From positions 1,643,501 to 1,707,500 of the forward strand of contig NZ_AP026867.1 in NCBI RefSeq assembly GCF_026000115.1: a DNA stretch of 64,000 nucleotides. The letters are read 5' to 3'. Both the position numbers and the translations under genes were made by a program. The DNA comes from Aureispira anguillae (GTDB lineage Bacteria > Bacteroidota > Bacteroidia > Chitinophagales > Saprospiraceae). This document shows, one piece after another, positions 26,014 to 34,976 of this stretch (position 1 is the stretch's first letter; every line of letters begins with the position of its first letter). The notes beneath the pieces were generated by a model. The model did not search any database, had not been told where the DNA came from, and saw only the letters and a program-made list of their open reading frames with translations.

Positions 26014-26372
26014 TGGAAATAGAAAATATATTAGATGATAACGTATCTCTAAAGAATAGTTTATCAAAACTACTATTAAAAATTTTAGGAGTAACTGCTG
26101 TCCTTTTTGTTGTAATTACTCATTATACTAAAAAAGAAAAATTATTGATCGGGAGTGATGATACTTATGAGCTAATTGGTATTCCTTTTAGGTTTGCAAC
26201 AAAGTATAATTGTGATATTTGTCCAATATCTTCAAGTTTTTCTATTTATTATTTCTTGGTAGATATAGCTGTATTTTATATTGTGGTTTTATTAGTCGCT
26301 TGGTTGATTTACAGAATGAAAGGAACAAGGTATTCCACCTCAGAAGCCAACAGACTAGAATCACGCCAGTAG
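26013..26372 (+). CDS. Putative immunity protein for CT1, second copy
   Basis: Identical to the protein after the main toxin: GTG start overlapping the toxin stop by one base, two membrane helices, and a C-terminus encoded by the hairpin element. Keeping immunity with each orphan CT fits an archive in which every toxin remains neutralised. Confidence 0.6.
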   Translation: MEIENILDDNVSLKNSLSKLLLKILGVTAVLFVVITHYTKKEKLLIGSDDTYELIGIPFRFATKYNCDICPISSSFSIYYFLVDIAVFYIVVLLVAWLIYRMKGTRYSTSEANRLESRQ

Positions 26373-26425
26373 TTATAAAAAACTACCACTGCGCTAGTCG
26401 CTGCGTTCTGTCATGTTTCTAGGTT
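26329..26425 (+). repeat. Cassette-end hairpin element, copy 2
   Basis: Exact copy of the first element; the 47-nt GACTAG/CTAGTC hairpin is at 26353-26399 and contains the stop codon of the immunity gene. Confidence 0.75.
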
Positions 26426-26488
26426 GCCCTGATTTAGAGGGCAGAAAAAGGATATATTTTATTTCAAACTTAATAAATAAAAAAAATC

Positions 26489-26644
26489 ATGTATAAAATT
26501 ATAATTAAACACTTAGGATTGCCTAATGACACAGTAAACACAGAGGAGGTTGTTGGTGTAAACAAAGAAGATGCACATAAAATTCTTAACAAACGATACC
26601 CATTAGATCAATATAAAATTGTAAGTGAAGGAAAGATGAAATAA
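26489..26644 (+). CDS. 51-residue orphan protein between hairpin elements, second copy
   Basis: Identical to the frame at 21735 in the first unit. It adds no independent support for coding because the whole unit was duplicated. Confidence 0.4.
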   Translation: MYKIIIKHLGLPNDTVNTEEVVGVNKEDAHKILNKRYPLDQYKIVSEGKMK

Positions 26645-26780
26645 GGTATTCCACCGAGAGAGTAGCGATCTAGTATTGCGCCAGTAGCCTAAAAAAGCTA
26701 CCAGTCTCTAGTCGTTTCTTCTGTCACATTACTAGGCTTACATGTTCGGTTACATGGCGGGTTTTCATGCTTATATTTTT
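26645..26780 (+). repeat. Cassette-end hairpin element, diverged copy 2b
   Basis: Exact copy of the diverged element of unit 1, with the GTAGC/GCTAC inner stem. Confidence 0.65.
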
Positions 26781-26897
26781 CAAAAGAAAATGAAAATATA
26801 CAAGCACTACACCGCCCTAGTTTGTGTACCTTTTAGGAGCTGTCAGGCTGCGTATTTTTTTTCAATTGAAAATAAAGTTATAGTAAAATACTTGCAT

Positions 26898-26932
26898 AAA
26901 AAAGCCTCTTGGAGATGATCCAAGGGGCTTTT
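26898..26932. terminator. Bidirectional intrinsic terminator, unit 2
   Basis: Same A-run, GCCTCTTGG stem and T-run as in unit 1, between the immunity region and the minus-strand XRE gene. Confidence 0.85.
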
Positions 26933-27176
26933 ATATATAGCTATCTATCACAGTAATACTGTTTTCCTATCTAGCACCTGTCACTCCCTACACTTACGGT
27001 ACATACAGCCTTTCAGGGCTTACGTTCACGTTTAATAATCGAGTTAGCCACTTGAAAAGCAATAGGCACGCCATTATTTTTGTTCCATGAAATTCCACAA
27101 AAATAAACTTTAATTATTTGTCATAGACCACTCCCTGCGGTCGTAATCCATGCCAAAAATTAAAGGGAATCAACAC

Positions 27177-27545
27177 TTAGGAAGTAGTATTAGGGGCAGA
27201 ATCAAGCAATTCTTTCATTCTTTTTTTTGTGAGCATGGTATTGATAAGTTTATAAATTATACTCTTGTCTTCTTCGTCTAGTTCTTCTAAAAGCTCTAGT
27301 TGCTCATTTTTAGGTTTGTCTTGAATTTGAATATCAATAGCTTTCTTTTCATCAAGAAAAACAATTTCGTCAATGGATAGATTGTAAAACTTAGCAATTT
27401 TGATAAGCTCTTCAAGGGAAATTCCTCTATCTCCTTTTTCTAATTTGTTATAGTTAGAATACCCTATTCCAAGTTCAAGAGCTACTTGTTTTTGGAGTAA
27501 TCCTTTTTTCTCTCTAAGTAATTTTATATTATTTGATATAGACAT
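27177..27545 (-). CDS. XRE-family HTH regulator, type A, second copy
   Basis: Identical to the regulator of unit 1, taken from the same internal ATG (MSISNN). Divergent from the second mini-primase copy. Confidence 0.85.
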   Translation of the reverse strand: MSISNNIKLLREKKGLLQKQVALELGIGYSNYNKLEKGDRGISLEELIKIAKFYNLSIDEIVFLDEKKAIDIQIQDKPKNEQLELLEELDEEDKSIIYKLINTMLTKKRMKELLDSAPNTTS

Positions 27546-27719
27546 AGGCTTTTTTCTATAAAAATACACTAAATAGATATTTTTAGCAAATAGTAGAAAA
27601 AAAAGAAAGTTTTTATTGCGATTTATGATATTTTGATTTAAATTTGAAGTAGAAGAAATCGAAATTTATATTTTCAAAAGAAAAATCATGTAGGCCTACA
27701 GGTTAAAAAACCTGAGAAC

Positions 27720-28304
27720 ATGACCAAGCAAGAATTAGAAAGATATTTAGAGATAGAGACGATTTTAAAATTGCATAAAATAGCAATTGATAAAGAGGGC
27801 TTTATGTCTTGTCCTTTCCATTCGAACTGTGAAAGGAGTTTAAAACTCTATCCTGAGTTAAATGGGGTAGCGTGTATGCGAGAAAGTTGTAGTAAATATA
27901 GAAAAGTGCTAGACGCTTTTTCGATATTGCAGGAGTTGGAAGGGATAAAAACGGAAGAAGCTCGCTTGTATGGGAAATCTTTATTATTAAGAGAGCTAGA
28001 AAGTTATCGAGCAAGGAAGACCCCAGTAAAAGTACAGGAGATCGGGGAGAATAGGAGCTTGAATAAAAGGGAAGCAGTGCTATTAAAGTATTTTGAGGAC
28101 TTAAAAAGGTTTGTATTGGAAAAGGGAGGAGGGGAACAAGGCTATGAATTTAGGTTAGGAGAAGTAAGAGAAGACTTAAAAGTATATAAAAGCACACAAC
28201 AACGTTATATCCATGAATTGTTAGAAAAAGGGTACATAGAGCAAAGTAGTGGGAGTTCAAATCGTGGCTATTATTATAGAATATTGAATTGGGCGGGTCG
28301 CTAG
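27720..28304 (+). CDS. Mini-primase (zinc finger plus winged helix), second copy
   Basis: Identical to the unit 1 protein: CPFH zinc-finger start, winged-helix-like end, no Toprim or ATPase domain. Its stop codon again falls in the first GGGTCGCTAG iteron. Confidence 0.7.
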   Translation: MTKQELERYLEIETILKLHKIAIDKEGFMSCPFHSNCERSLKLYPELNGVACMRESCSKYRKVLDAFSILQELEGIKTEEARLYGKSLLLRELESYRARKTPVKVQEIGENRSLNKREAVLLKYFEDLKRFVLEKGGGEQGYEFRLGEVREDLKVYKSTQQRYIHELLEKGYIEQSSGSSNRGYYYRILNWAGR

Positions 28305-28362
28305 GGGTCGCCAGAGGGTCGCTAGAAGTACGATAAAAGCTAGAAAAAGAGCTTAGCGACCC
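28295..28362 (+). repeat. GGGTCGCTA iterons and 47-nt inverted repeat, unit 2
   Basis: Exact copy of the iteron cluster of unit 1: three direct copies and one inverted copy TAGCGACCC. Confidence 0.65.
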
Positions 28363-28465
28363 TTTGCCCAGGAAAATGGACAAGGGGGTATAAAAAAAGA
28401 AGTAAAAAAGCAAAGCAACAACACTCAACAATGACCAATTATAAACCATTAAAAAACATTAAATT

Positions 28466-29128
28466 ATGACAATCGAATTAACGGAAGCAGAGCAAGTACG
28501 AGTGTTACACAGCGAAGACATATTTTATATAATGCAAAAAGTGTTGGAGCGAGAAAGCAAGTTAGATCAAGCAAAACGGCACTTTTGGGGAATTGGCTTG
28601 GATGTAAGAAGCAAAATAATCCTAATAGAATTAGCGAGTTTAGGAACAATGGCAAAGAAAGATTTACATGCCTCAGATGTCTATGCGAATGCGATCCACA
28701 AGCAAGCCAAGCAAATGATCTTATGTCACAGTAACCCAGATGGAAGTTTAGAAGCGAGTGAAGAATCCAAGGATTTAACAGACTGGTTAATACAAATAGG
28801 TTTAATAGTAAATATACCAGTATATGACCATTTGATAATAAATGAAAGGAGCTTTGTAAGTTTTAGAGCAATGGGTTTACTAGCAGAATTAGAGAAAAGC
28901 ACCAAGTATGTAATCCCAAGAGAATTGGAGCGCAGAACGAGAGAGGAAGAACGCCGCAAAGCCAAGGTAGATGCAGAGTTTGCAGCAAAAAAAGCATATG
29001 AAGAAAAGCAAGAAGAAGTAGGACAAACCAGATTTGATATAGCTTATGCAATGAAAGAAAAAGGCTTTCCAATCAAGGCAATATCAGAGGTAACAGGTTT
29101 ATCAGAAGAAGAAGTAAAGATGGCATAA
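28466..29128 (+). CDS. RadC-like protein with degenerate JAMM motif, type A, second copy
   Basis: Identical to the unit 1 protein, with HSNPDG in place of the RadC HNHPSG. Confidence 0.7.
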   Translation: MTIELTEAEQVRVLHSEDIFYIMQKVLERESKLDQAKRHFWGIGLDVRSKIILIELASLGTMAKKDLHASDVYANAIHKQAKQMILCHSNPDGSLEASEESKDLTDWLIQIGLIVNIPVYDHLIINERSFVSFRAMGLLAELEKSTKYVIPRELERRTREEERRKAKVDAEFAAKKAYEEKQEEVGQTRFDIAYAMKEKGFPIKAISEVTGLSEEEVKMA

Positions 29129-29129
29129 A

Positions 29130-29195
29130 ATGAACATCTATGAGCAAAGCAAATTAGGAAGCTATACTTTAGGGTATGGCTTTTTTTATTTTTAA
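29130..29195 (+). CDS. 21-residue frame after the RadC-like gene, second copy
   Basis: Same short frame as in unit 1 with the five-T run, hence the early stop. Confidence 0.3.
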   Translation: MNIYEQSKLGSYTLGYGFFYF

Positions 29196-29736
29196 TGGTT
29201 GGCATGCAAGCCGTTAGGCGATGTATGACAAGTATTAAAACTTAGGGCTGCCAAAGCCCTAATAAAAGAGGTACTAAAGTGTATTAATTACCGAGCGTAC
29301 CGCAGCGTAAGGAGTGGCAAGTGCTAGACAGAAAAATAGTGTTAAACTATGATGAATAGCTACATTTTTATGCAAGCGTTAGCGCAGCTTGCCAGCTCCT
29401 AGCGGGTACGCACACTAGGCTAGTGAAGTGCTTGTGTTTTTCAATTGAAAATATAAGGACGAGAACTAGCAGGCTGATGAGCATGCAAACCTAGGAGCAT
29501 GCCAGAAGGAATGACAAATGACTGGTACTAAATTTACTGGCATGAAGCTAGACAGCAGCTTCCGAGGAAGCCTACCACTTTCCCTTTTTAGGAATGTAAA
29601 TAAATGTAAAAGCGTGTAAATAGCTTATTTTTTCAAATGAAAATATAATCTATTGAAAGAAAAAAGTATATCTTTGAAAAGTGTACAGAGCATGTCAAAA
29701 GGGTGTGCAGAGGGATTGAAAAAAGATGTACAGAGT
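29196..29736. other. Structured non-coding segment before the third cassette
   Basis: Exact copy of the segment that ends unit 1, with the same stems and TTTTTCAATTGAAAATA palindrome. It leads into the leader TATCTTTGAAAAGTGTACAG and then the RHS core of a different toxin. Confidence 0.5.
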
Positions 29737-30956
29737 TCTACCGCTATGAGCTTAAGAACTTCCGTGGTGACGTGAGACAAGTCATCAATGACGTAAAATC
29801 TCGAGAGAATATTAACGGTACAATAGAGTATACTGCTAATGTTATCCAAAGTTCAGATAGTTACCCCTTTGGTTGGGATATTAAGGAGCGGTCTTTCTCT
29901 ACAGATTTATATCGCTACTCCTTTAACGGAAAGGAAAATGATACCGATTGGGGCAATCAGCATATACAAGATTATGGTTTTAGATTGTATAATCCTGCCT
30001 TAGCTAAGTTCTTGTCTGTTGATCCGCTTGCGCCTGAATATCCTTGGTATACTCCTTATCAGTTTGCTGGGAATATGCCTATTGTGGCTATTGATCTTGA
30101 TGGTTTAGAGCCTCAAATAACGAATGGTTCTGAATTTGGAGGAGATGCTTCAAGTGCAACTGACCACTCAGGAGAGTCTGTGGCTACTGTAACTCCAGAT
30201 ATGAATGTTCAAGAGTATGGAGATATGGAAAGTGTAGAAGGAGAAGCACCTCCTCAAACATTCTCAGATTACCAACGTAAATATCCTGAGTTTGCTAATA
30301 TGAATCATAGCCAAGCTAAAGCGAGATGGGAGCAAAAATATAGATCATCTTATGTTCCTTCTATTGAATTTAAAGAGCGTAAGATTATTGATGACTTTAG
30401 ATTTTTAGCTCAATCAGGATTGAGAGCTGGAGCTGGTCTTGCAAAATGTTATATAGCTGGGTGTGCTATTGCTCTTACTGGTGGAGTTGGAGTTTATGCA
30501 ACGGGAACATATGGATCGATGATCCCTCTATTTGTAGCAACTCCTGCTTTAATGGATGCTAGTTACCAATTAGGTACAACTGGACGTTTAAACCCTTTTC
30601 AATCAATTGGAATGGGCGTGTTTAAAAACCCAGGAGCTGCTATTGCTTTTGGTCAATCCCTACCGTTTAGTATTGGTAGGGGAGGTTTTAAATTTGATGG
30701 TTATGATTTAAATAGAAGTGCTACATTAATAACGGCTGGAGCTCTTGTAGGAAAGTTTGGAGGAGCAGCTGGGACTCATGTTATAAATTTAGGAGGAAAT
30801 GCTAGCCAGCAAACTGCGCATAATTTTTTGGGGAAATGGATGGTTCCTATAATTAGTAATGTAGGCGCAGATAGAGCTGTGGTAAGTCCATTGGCAACTT
30901 TTCCCCATGGTTATATAGGAGATGTCGATTATTCTCCATTGTCAAATTGGAAATAG
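29703..30956 (+). CDS. Orphan RHS core + CT2 (glycine-rich, membrane-active-looking toxin)
   Basis: About 417 residues from a GTG. The core YRYELKNFRGDVRQVINDVK and SYPFGWDIKERSF is followed by the classic RHS-associated end: FNGKENDTDWGNQHIQDYGF, RLYNPALAKFLSVDPLAPEY and AIDLDGLEP. The CT then has an acidic linker, a glycine- and alanine-rich hydrophobic stretch (about residues 235-330, with AGCAIALTGGVGVYATGTYG), and an end rich in Gly, His and Pro. No catalytic motif is recognised; a membrane-disrupting or translocation-type domain is possible. It lacks the shell-forming N-terminus and a credible ribosome-binding site, so it is probably silent until joined to a full RHS gene. Confidence 0.7.
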   Translation: MCRGIEKRCTEFYRYELKNFRGDVRQVINDVKSRENINGTIEYTANVIQSSDSYPFGWDIKERSFSTDLYRYSFNGKENDTDWGNQHIQDYGFRLYNPALAKFLSVDPLAPEYPWYTPYQFAGNMPIVAIDLDGLEPQITNGSEFGGDASSATDHSGESVATVTPDMNVQEYGDMESVEGEAPPQTFSDYQRKYPEFANMNHSQAKARWEQKYRSSYVPSIEFKERKIIDDFRFLAQSGLRAGAGLAKCYIAGCAIALTGGVGVYATGTYGSMIPLFVATPALMDASYQLGTTGRLNPFQSIGMGVFKNPGAAIAFGQSLPFSIGRGGFKFDGYDLNRSATLITAGALVGKFGGAAGTHVINLGGNASQQTAHNFLGKWMVPIISNVGADRAVVSPLATFPHGYIGDVDYSPLSNWK

Positions 30957-30963
30957 AACATAA

Positions 30964-31326
30964 ATGGCTTTAAAAATAGAGAATTATATAAAAATTGGCT
31001 TAGCATTATTTATTATATATATGCTTTATGACTCTTTTGTTTATAACAATGAAATAGCGAGTATAAAGGAAAACCCTGTTTTTGTTATGGGAAAGATTAA
31101 TAATGTCGAGCAACATACTAATGGTATTGTAGTCTATTTTGATTATTCTTATAAAAAGAATCGATATTCAAATAAGGAAACATTAATCCCTAGAGAGTAT
31201 AAAGAATTAAGAAAAAAATCTGGTCCAATAATGGTTATCTTAAATAGGGATAATCCAAAGGTAAGTCGAATTGTGTTTAAAGCTGAAGATCTTAAACGAT
31301 ATTCTCCTATTAACCTCGAATCTTAA
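30964..31326 (+). CDS. Putative immunity protein for CT2
   Basis: A 120-residue protein starting 7 bases after the CT2 stop. One N-terminal membrane helix (about residues 9-25, KIGLALFIIYMLYDSFVY) precedes a soluble beta-rich domain (VMGKINNVEQHTNGIVVYFD) reminiscent of DUF3592-like folds, though I would not assign it. The hairpin element follows its stop directly. Immunity is inferred from position. Confidence 0.55.
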   Translation: MALKIENYIKIGLALFIIYMLYDSFVYNNEIASIKENPVFVMGKINNVEQHTNGIVVYFDYSYKKNRYSNKETLIPREYKELRKKSGPIMVILNRDNPKVSRIVFKAEDLKRYSPINLES

Positions 31327-31338
31327 AAAAAGGAGCAA

Positions 31339-31475
31339 GGTATTCCACCTCAGAAGCCAACAGACTAGAATCACGCCAGTAGTTGAAAAACTACCACTGC
31401 GCTAGTCGCTACATTCTGTCATGCTTCTAGGTTTGGCATGTTCGGTTATATGGTGGTTCCCGTGCTTATATTTTT
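31339..31475 (+). repeat. Cassette-end hairpin element, copy 3
   Basis: GGTATTCCACC start, 45-nt hairpin at 31363-31407 with GACTAG/CTAGTC, CGC/GCG and GTAGTT/AACTAC arms around a GAAA-type loop, then GTTCGGTTATATGGTGG and the CTTATATTTTT end. Here the immunity stop lies just upstream of the element. Confidence 0.75.
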
Positions 31476-31593
31476 ATTTCAAATGAAAGAAAAACTACAA
31501 GCACTTCACCGCCCTAGTTTGTGTACCTTTTAGGAGCTGTCAGGCTGCGTATTTTTTTCAATTGAAAATAAAGTTATAGTAAAATACTTGCAT

Positions 31594-31631
31594 AAAAAAT
31601 GCCCCTTCAGAAAAATCTGAGGGGGCATTTT
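31594..31631. terminator. Bidirectional intrinsic terminator, unit 3
   Basis: AAAAAATGCCCCTTCAG pairs with CTGAGGGGGCATTTT. Same location as in the other units but with a different stem sequence. Confidence 0.85.
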
Positions 31632-31868
31632 ATGTAGTGCTACATCGCTACTATCATAGCTTTCCTGTAGCACACCGTGTCACTCCCTACACTTACGGTA
31701 CATACAGCCTTTCAGGACTTACGTTCACGTTTAATAATCGAGTTAGCCACTCGAAAAGGAATAGAAATGCCATTATTTTTGTTCCATGAAATTCCACAAA
31801 AATAAACTTTAATTATTTGTCATCGACCACTTCCTACGGTCGTACTCGATGCCAAAAATTAAAGGGAA

Positions 31869-32204
31869 TTAGGAGTATGCTTGACGGGTTTTAGCATCAC
31901 GAATAATCAAATCAATATAGTTGAAGATTTTATTTTTTTCTTCAGGGGGTAATTTTTCTATATCGTCTAGTCTTTCAACCATTCTTTTATCATAAGAGGC
32001 GTTGATCCCTTGACCAAGCAAAAAATCAACTGACACTTCAAAAATTTGGGCAAGTTTAGCAAGAACTTCTACAGAAGGAAGATTATCACCCCGTTCGTAT
32101 TTGCCAATCATAATTCTTGAAGAACCAATTTTATCAGCCAACTCTCCTTGTGACCAATTTTTAGCCTTTCTTAGTTTAGAAATATTGTCTCCAATGTTTA
32201 ACAT
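31869..32204 (-). CDS. XRE-family HTH regulator, type B backbone
   Basis: A 111-residue protein, MLNIGDNISKLRKAKNWSQG onward, with a Cro/C1-type recognition region LADKIGSSRIMIGKYERGDN and the SVEVLAKLAQIFEVSVDFLL segment typical of phage-type repressors. It is divergent from the primase gene, and the shared promoter region holds an inverted repeat overlapping the primase promoter, so it probably represses the backbone genes. It is identical to the copy in the next unit. Confidence 0.9.
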   Translation of the reverse strand: MLNIGDNISKLRKAKNWSQGELADKIGSSRIMIGKYERGDNLPSVEVLAKLAQIFEVSVDFLLGQGINASYDKRMVERLDDIEKLPPEEKNKIFNYIDLIIRDAKTRQAYS

Positions 32205-32226
32205 ATGATACTAAAGTTTAGGTTAG

Positions 32227-32313
32227 TTATCCAAATAATAGTAAAAATACAAAAAAAGTTTATCAAAAGAAAGTAATGTTTTTTGGATAATTGAAAAACA
32301 AAGAATACATTTG
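32227..32313 (+). promoter_or_regulatory. Primase promoter with putative XRE operator
   Basis: TACATTTG at 32306-32313 matches the -7 consensus TAnnTTTG, and TTTG at 32282-32285 lies 20 bases upstream as the -33 box. The -33 box is part of TTTGGATAA (32282-32290), the exact inverse of TTATCCAAA at 32227-32235. Extra TTTATCA half-sites lie between and after. An XRE dimer bound here would block the promoter. The same arrangement recurs 8741 bases downstream. Confidence 0.55.
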
Positions 32314-32399
32314 TATCACATGTTTATCATTTTGTTTTTTTTAATTTTTTCAAAAAGAAAACTTTTAGTCGGCTAGAAGGAGTTATAAACCTTCAATTA

Positions 32400-34883
32400 A
32401 TGAGAATAGAAGAAATCAAAGAGCGGCTAAGCATAAAAGATGTCTTAGCGCATTATGGGATTACAGCCAACAAAAATAAGCACATCAATTGCCCATTTCA
32501 TGATGACAAAACGCCAAGCATGAAAGTGTACGAAGCAACGAACACAGTATATTGTTTTAGTGGCAACTGCTCAACGCATGGGAAGAGCTTAGATGTGATA
32601 GAATTTGTGATGGAAAAAGAAGGGAGCAGCAAAGGCCAGGCCATTTTAAAATGTAAGGAGCTGTTAGGGCATCAAGAGCCGATAAAAAAGGAGCTTCGCC
32701 CGATGGATCAAATTTGGCAAGCCTTAAAAAAGAGTCTGAGCAGCAATGCGAAAGCAAAAAGTTATTTGAAAAGCAGGGGATTAAGCACTAGCAATGTAGG
32801 CTATCATAGTGGGCAACTAAAAAGAAGCAAACTAGCGGATCAAGCCAAGGCAGTTGGATTGATAACAAAAGATAATAACCCATGGGCGGCCAACTGCGTG
32901 ATTTTTAGTCTAAAAAATGCAGTAGGTCAAGTGGTCAGTTTTTATGGAAGAAGTCTGGAGAGGGGCCACTATTATCAAAGTGGGCGTTGTGGATTATATC
33001 CAGCTTATCCAAGTAAAAAAGCGAAGCGTATAATACTAACAGAAAGCATTATTGATGCCGCTAGTCTATTGGAAATAAAAGCCTTAAAAGCCTATGAGTT
33101 ACTGGCATTATACGGCACTAATGGGCTAACAGGCGAACACAAAAAAGCCTTGGAAGCTTGCAAGGAGTTGGAGGAAATAATTTTGTTATTGGATGGAGAC
33201 ACAGCAGGGCAAAAGGCGAGCAAAAAGTATGAGCAGGAGCTTCAAACTTTATTGCCAAGGGTAAAAATAAGGATTGTAGAGCTGCCAAAAGATACAGATG
33301 TCAACGAGCTATGGGCAAATCATTTGAGCGAGGAACTATTTTTGGAATTACTAGCCATAGAAGCACCCAAGCCCATAAAAAATAAGCTAAATATAAGTAA
33401 TCCCAACAACTTGATTTATCAAGGCATGCACGCTATTTATGCGGTAAAAGGTTTTAGTTCTTTGAAGAATTTGGACAGCTTAAAAGTGACCTTGGTAGCC
33501 GAGCATGCGCATAAAAAATCCCGAGGAAAAGTAGAGCTATACGAGGACACAGCGGTACAAAAGTACTGCCGATCAGCAAGCCAAAAACTAGGAATTAATG
33601 CAGAATTATTGGACTTGGATATCAGCTTATTAACAGATGAACTGGAGATTTATCGAGCAAGTTCAGAAAGTATTGAAAATGCAGGCTCAAAAGCAGTAAA
33701 ACGTTTTGAGATTACGGCAACAGCACGGAAAAAGGCTAGGGATTTTTTGAGTAGAAAAGCATTGTTTAAACGACTAAATGAGCTGATCGGCAAAACGGGG
33801 ATAGTGGGCGAGGAAAATACAAGATTATTGCTCTTGATTGTAGCAAGTTCTTATAAGTGTAAAGACCCTTTACATGCGCTGATACAGGGTTCTAGTGGCA
33901 CGGGTAAAACCTTGTTAATGCGTAAAGTAATGGCGATGATCCCTGAGGAAAAACGGCATATTTGGACAAGAATCAGTGATAAAAGTTTGTATCATGCAGG
34001 GACAAAATATAAGCATACGAGCATAGCGGTAGAAGATTGGGACGGGTTGAGTGAAGAGGTACAATATGTGGTACGAGAAATGCAGAGTGGCAAGCGTTTG
34101 ACCTCGACCATAACGGTAAAAGATGCGAAAGGAAAAATGGACAATGTGGAGATTTTGGCAGAAGGTCCCATATCTACGCTGATGTGTACGACAAGAGGGG
34201 CAGTATATGAGGATAATATGAGCCGTTGTTTGTTGGTGGCGGTGGATGAAAGCGAGGAGCAAACGGATAGAATCTTGGATTATCAGTATAAAAAAGATCG
34301 TGGGGAGTTGAACAAAAAGGAGGAAGAACAGGCGGTCAATTTACTGCAAAATCTAGTGTATATTTTAGAACCAAAGGAGGTAGTCAACCCCTTTGCAGGA
34401 AAAATACAACTGCCCAAACGAGTGCATAAAATCAGGCGCTTGAACCAGTTGTTTCAATGTTTTGTGAAGCAAATCACGTGGTTACATCAGTTGCAAAGAA
34501 AGCAGGATAATCAAGGCAGATTGATCACTACAAAAGAGGATATAAGCTTGGCAATTAACTTGTTGTTTGAAACGATTATTTTAAAGGTGGATGAGTTGGA
34601 CGGGAGCTTGCGACAGTTTTTTGAGCAGTTAAAAGGCTATGTTCAAAGCCAAGAAGAACAGCAAAAATATTGTTTTTCTCGTCGAGAAATACGGCAGGCA
34701 TTAAACATGAGCAAAAGCCAAGTAGAACGTTATATCCGCCAATTATCAGAGCTAGAATACATTAAGCAAATAGGAGGTCATTCTAATAAAGGTTTTATTT
34801 ATCAAGTGACTTATTGGGATGACAACAAAGGACTTAGAGAAGAAATACAGCGAAGTATGAATAATCAACTAAATAATCTATGA
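32400..34883 (+). CDS. Primase/helicase-like protein: CHC2 zinc finger, Toprim, P-loop ATPase, winged helix
   Basis: An 827-residue protein. Residues about 30-65 form a primase zinc finger (CPFHDDKTPSMKV, then CFSGNC). About 210-300 form a Toprim domain (TESIIDAA, LLDGDTAGQKASKKY, PKDTDVNE). Near residues 497-504 is a Walker A motif GSSGTGKT with a downstream acidic AVEDWDG, and the C-terminus (about 750-815) is a winged-helix-like end, SKSQVERYIRQLSELEYIKQ. This architecture suggests replication initiation or priming of a small element. A hairpin GAAGG...CCTTC sits just before the ATG at 32400. Compared with the next unit's copy, most differences cluster in the Toprim region. Intact and likely functional. 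Confidence 0.8.
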   Translation: MRIEEIKERLSIKDVLAHYGITANKNKHINCPFHDDKTPSMKVYEATNTVYCFSGNCSTHGKSLDVIEFVMEKEGSSKGQAILKCKELLGHQEPIKKELRPMDQIWQALKKSLSSNAKAKSYLKSRGLSTSNVGYHSGQLKRSKLADQAKAVGLITKDNNPWAANCVIFSLKNAVGQVVSFYGRSLERGHYYQSGRCGLYPAYPSKKAKRIILTESIIDAASLLEIKALKAYELLALYGTNGLTGEHKKALEACKELEEIILLLDGDTAGQKASKKYEQELQTLLPRVKIRIVELPKDTDVNELWANHLSEELFLELLAIEAPKPIKNKLNISNPNNLIYQGMHAIYAVKGFSSLKNLDSLKVTLVAEHAHKKSRGKVELYEDTAVQKYCRSASQKLGINAELLDLDISLLTDELEIYRASSESIENAGSKAVKRFEITATARKKARDFLSRKALFKRLNELIGKTGIVGEENTRLLLLIVASSYKCKDPLHALIQGSSGTGKTLLMRKVMAMIPEEKRHIWTRISDKSLYHAGTKYKHTSIAVEDWDGLSEEVQYVVREMQSGKRLTSTITVKDAKGKMDNVEILAEGPISTLMCTTRGAVYEDNMSRCLLVAVDESEEQTDRILDYQYKKDRGELNKKEEEQAVNLLQNLVYILEPKEVVNPFAGKIQLPKRVHKIRRLNQLFQCFVKQITWLHQLQRKQDNQGRLITTKEDISLAINLLFETIILKVDELDGSLRQFFEQLKGYVQSQEEQQKYCFSRREIRQALNMSKSQVERYIRQLSELEYIKQIGGHSNKGFIYQVTYWDDNKGLREEIQRSMNNQLNNL

Positions 34884-34892
34884 ACCGCCACA

Positions 34893-34957
34893 GGGTCACT
34901 ATTGGGTCACTAGACCTTCGATAAAACCTAGAAAAATAGCTTAGTGACCCGTGACCC
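34893..34957 (+). repeat. GGGTCACTA iterons and 47-nt inverted repeat, unit 3
   Basis: Direct copies GGGTCACTA at 34893 and 34904, inverted copy TAGTGACCC at 34942-34950 and a partial GTGACCC after it. The inverted repeat spans 47 nt, as in type A, but both arms carry the matching G-to-A and C-to-T change. It ends about 20 bases before the first recombinase gene. Confidence 0.7.
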
Positions 34958-34976
34958 AAGAAAATGAACAAAGGGT

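Larger units (their letters stand above)
24983..29736 (+). repeat. Tandem duplication unit 2 (4754 bp)
   Basis: Second exact copy of the unit that starts inside the RHS core. The match runs on for about a dozen bases beyond its end (TCTACCGCTATGA) because the third cassette also begins with the RHS core, after which the sequence diverges (GAGCTTAAG instead of GAACTAAAG). The absence of visible differences implies a very recent event or strong gene conversion. Confidence 0.95.
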
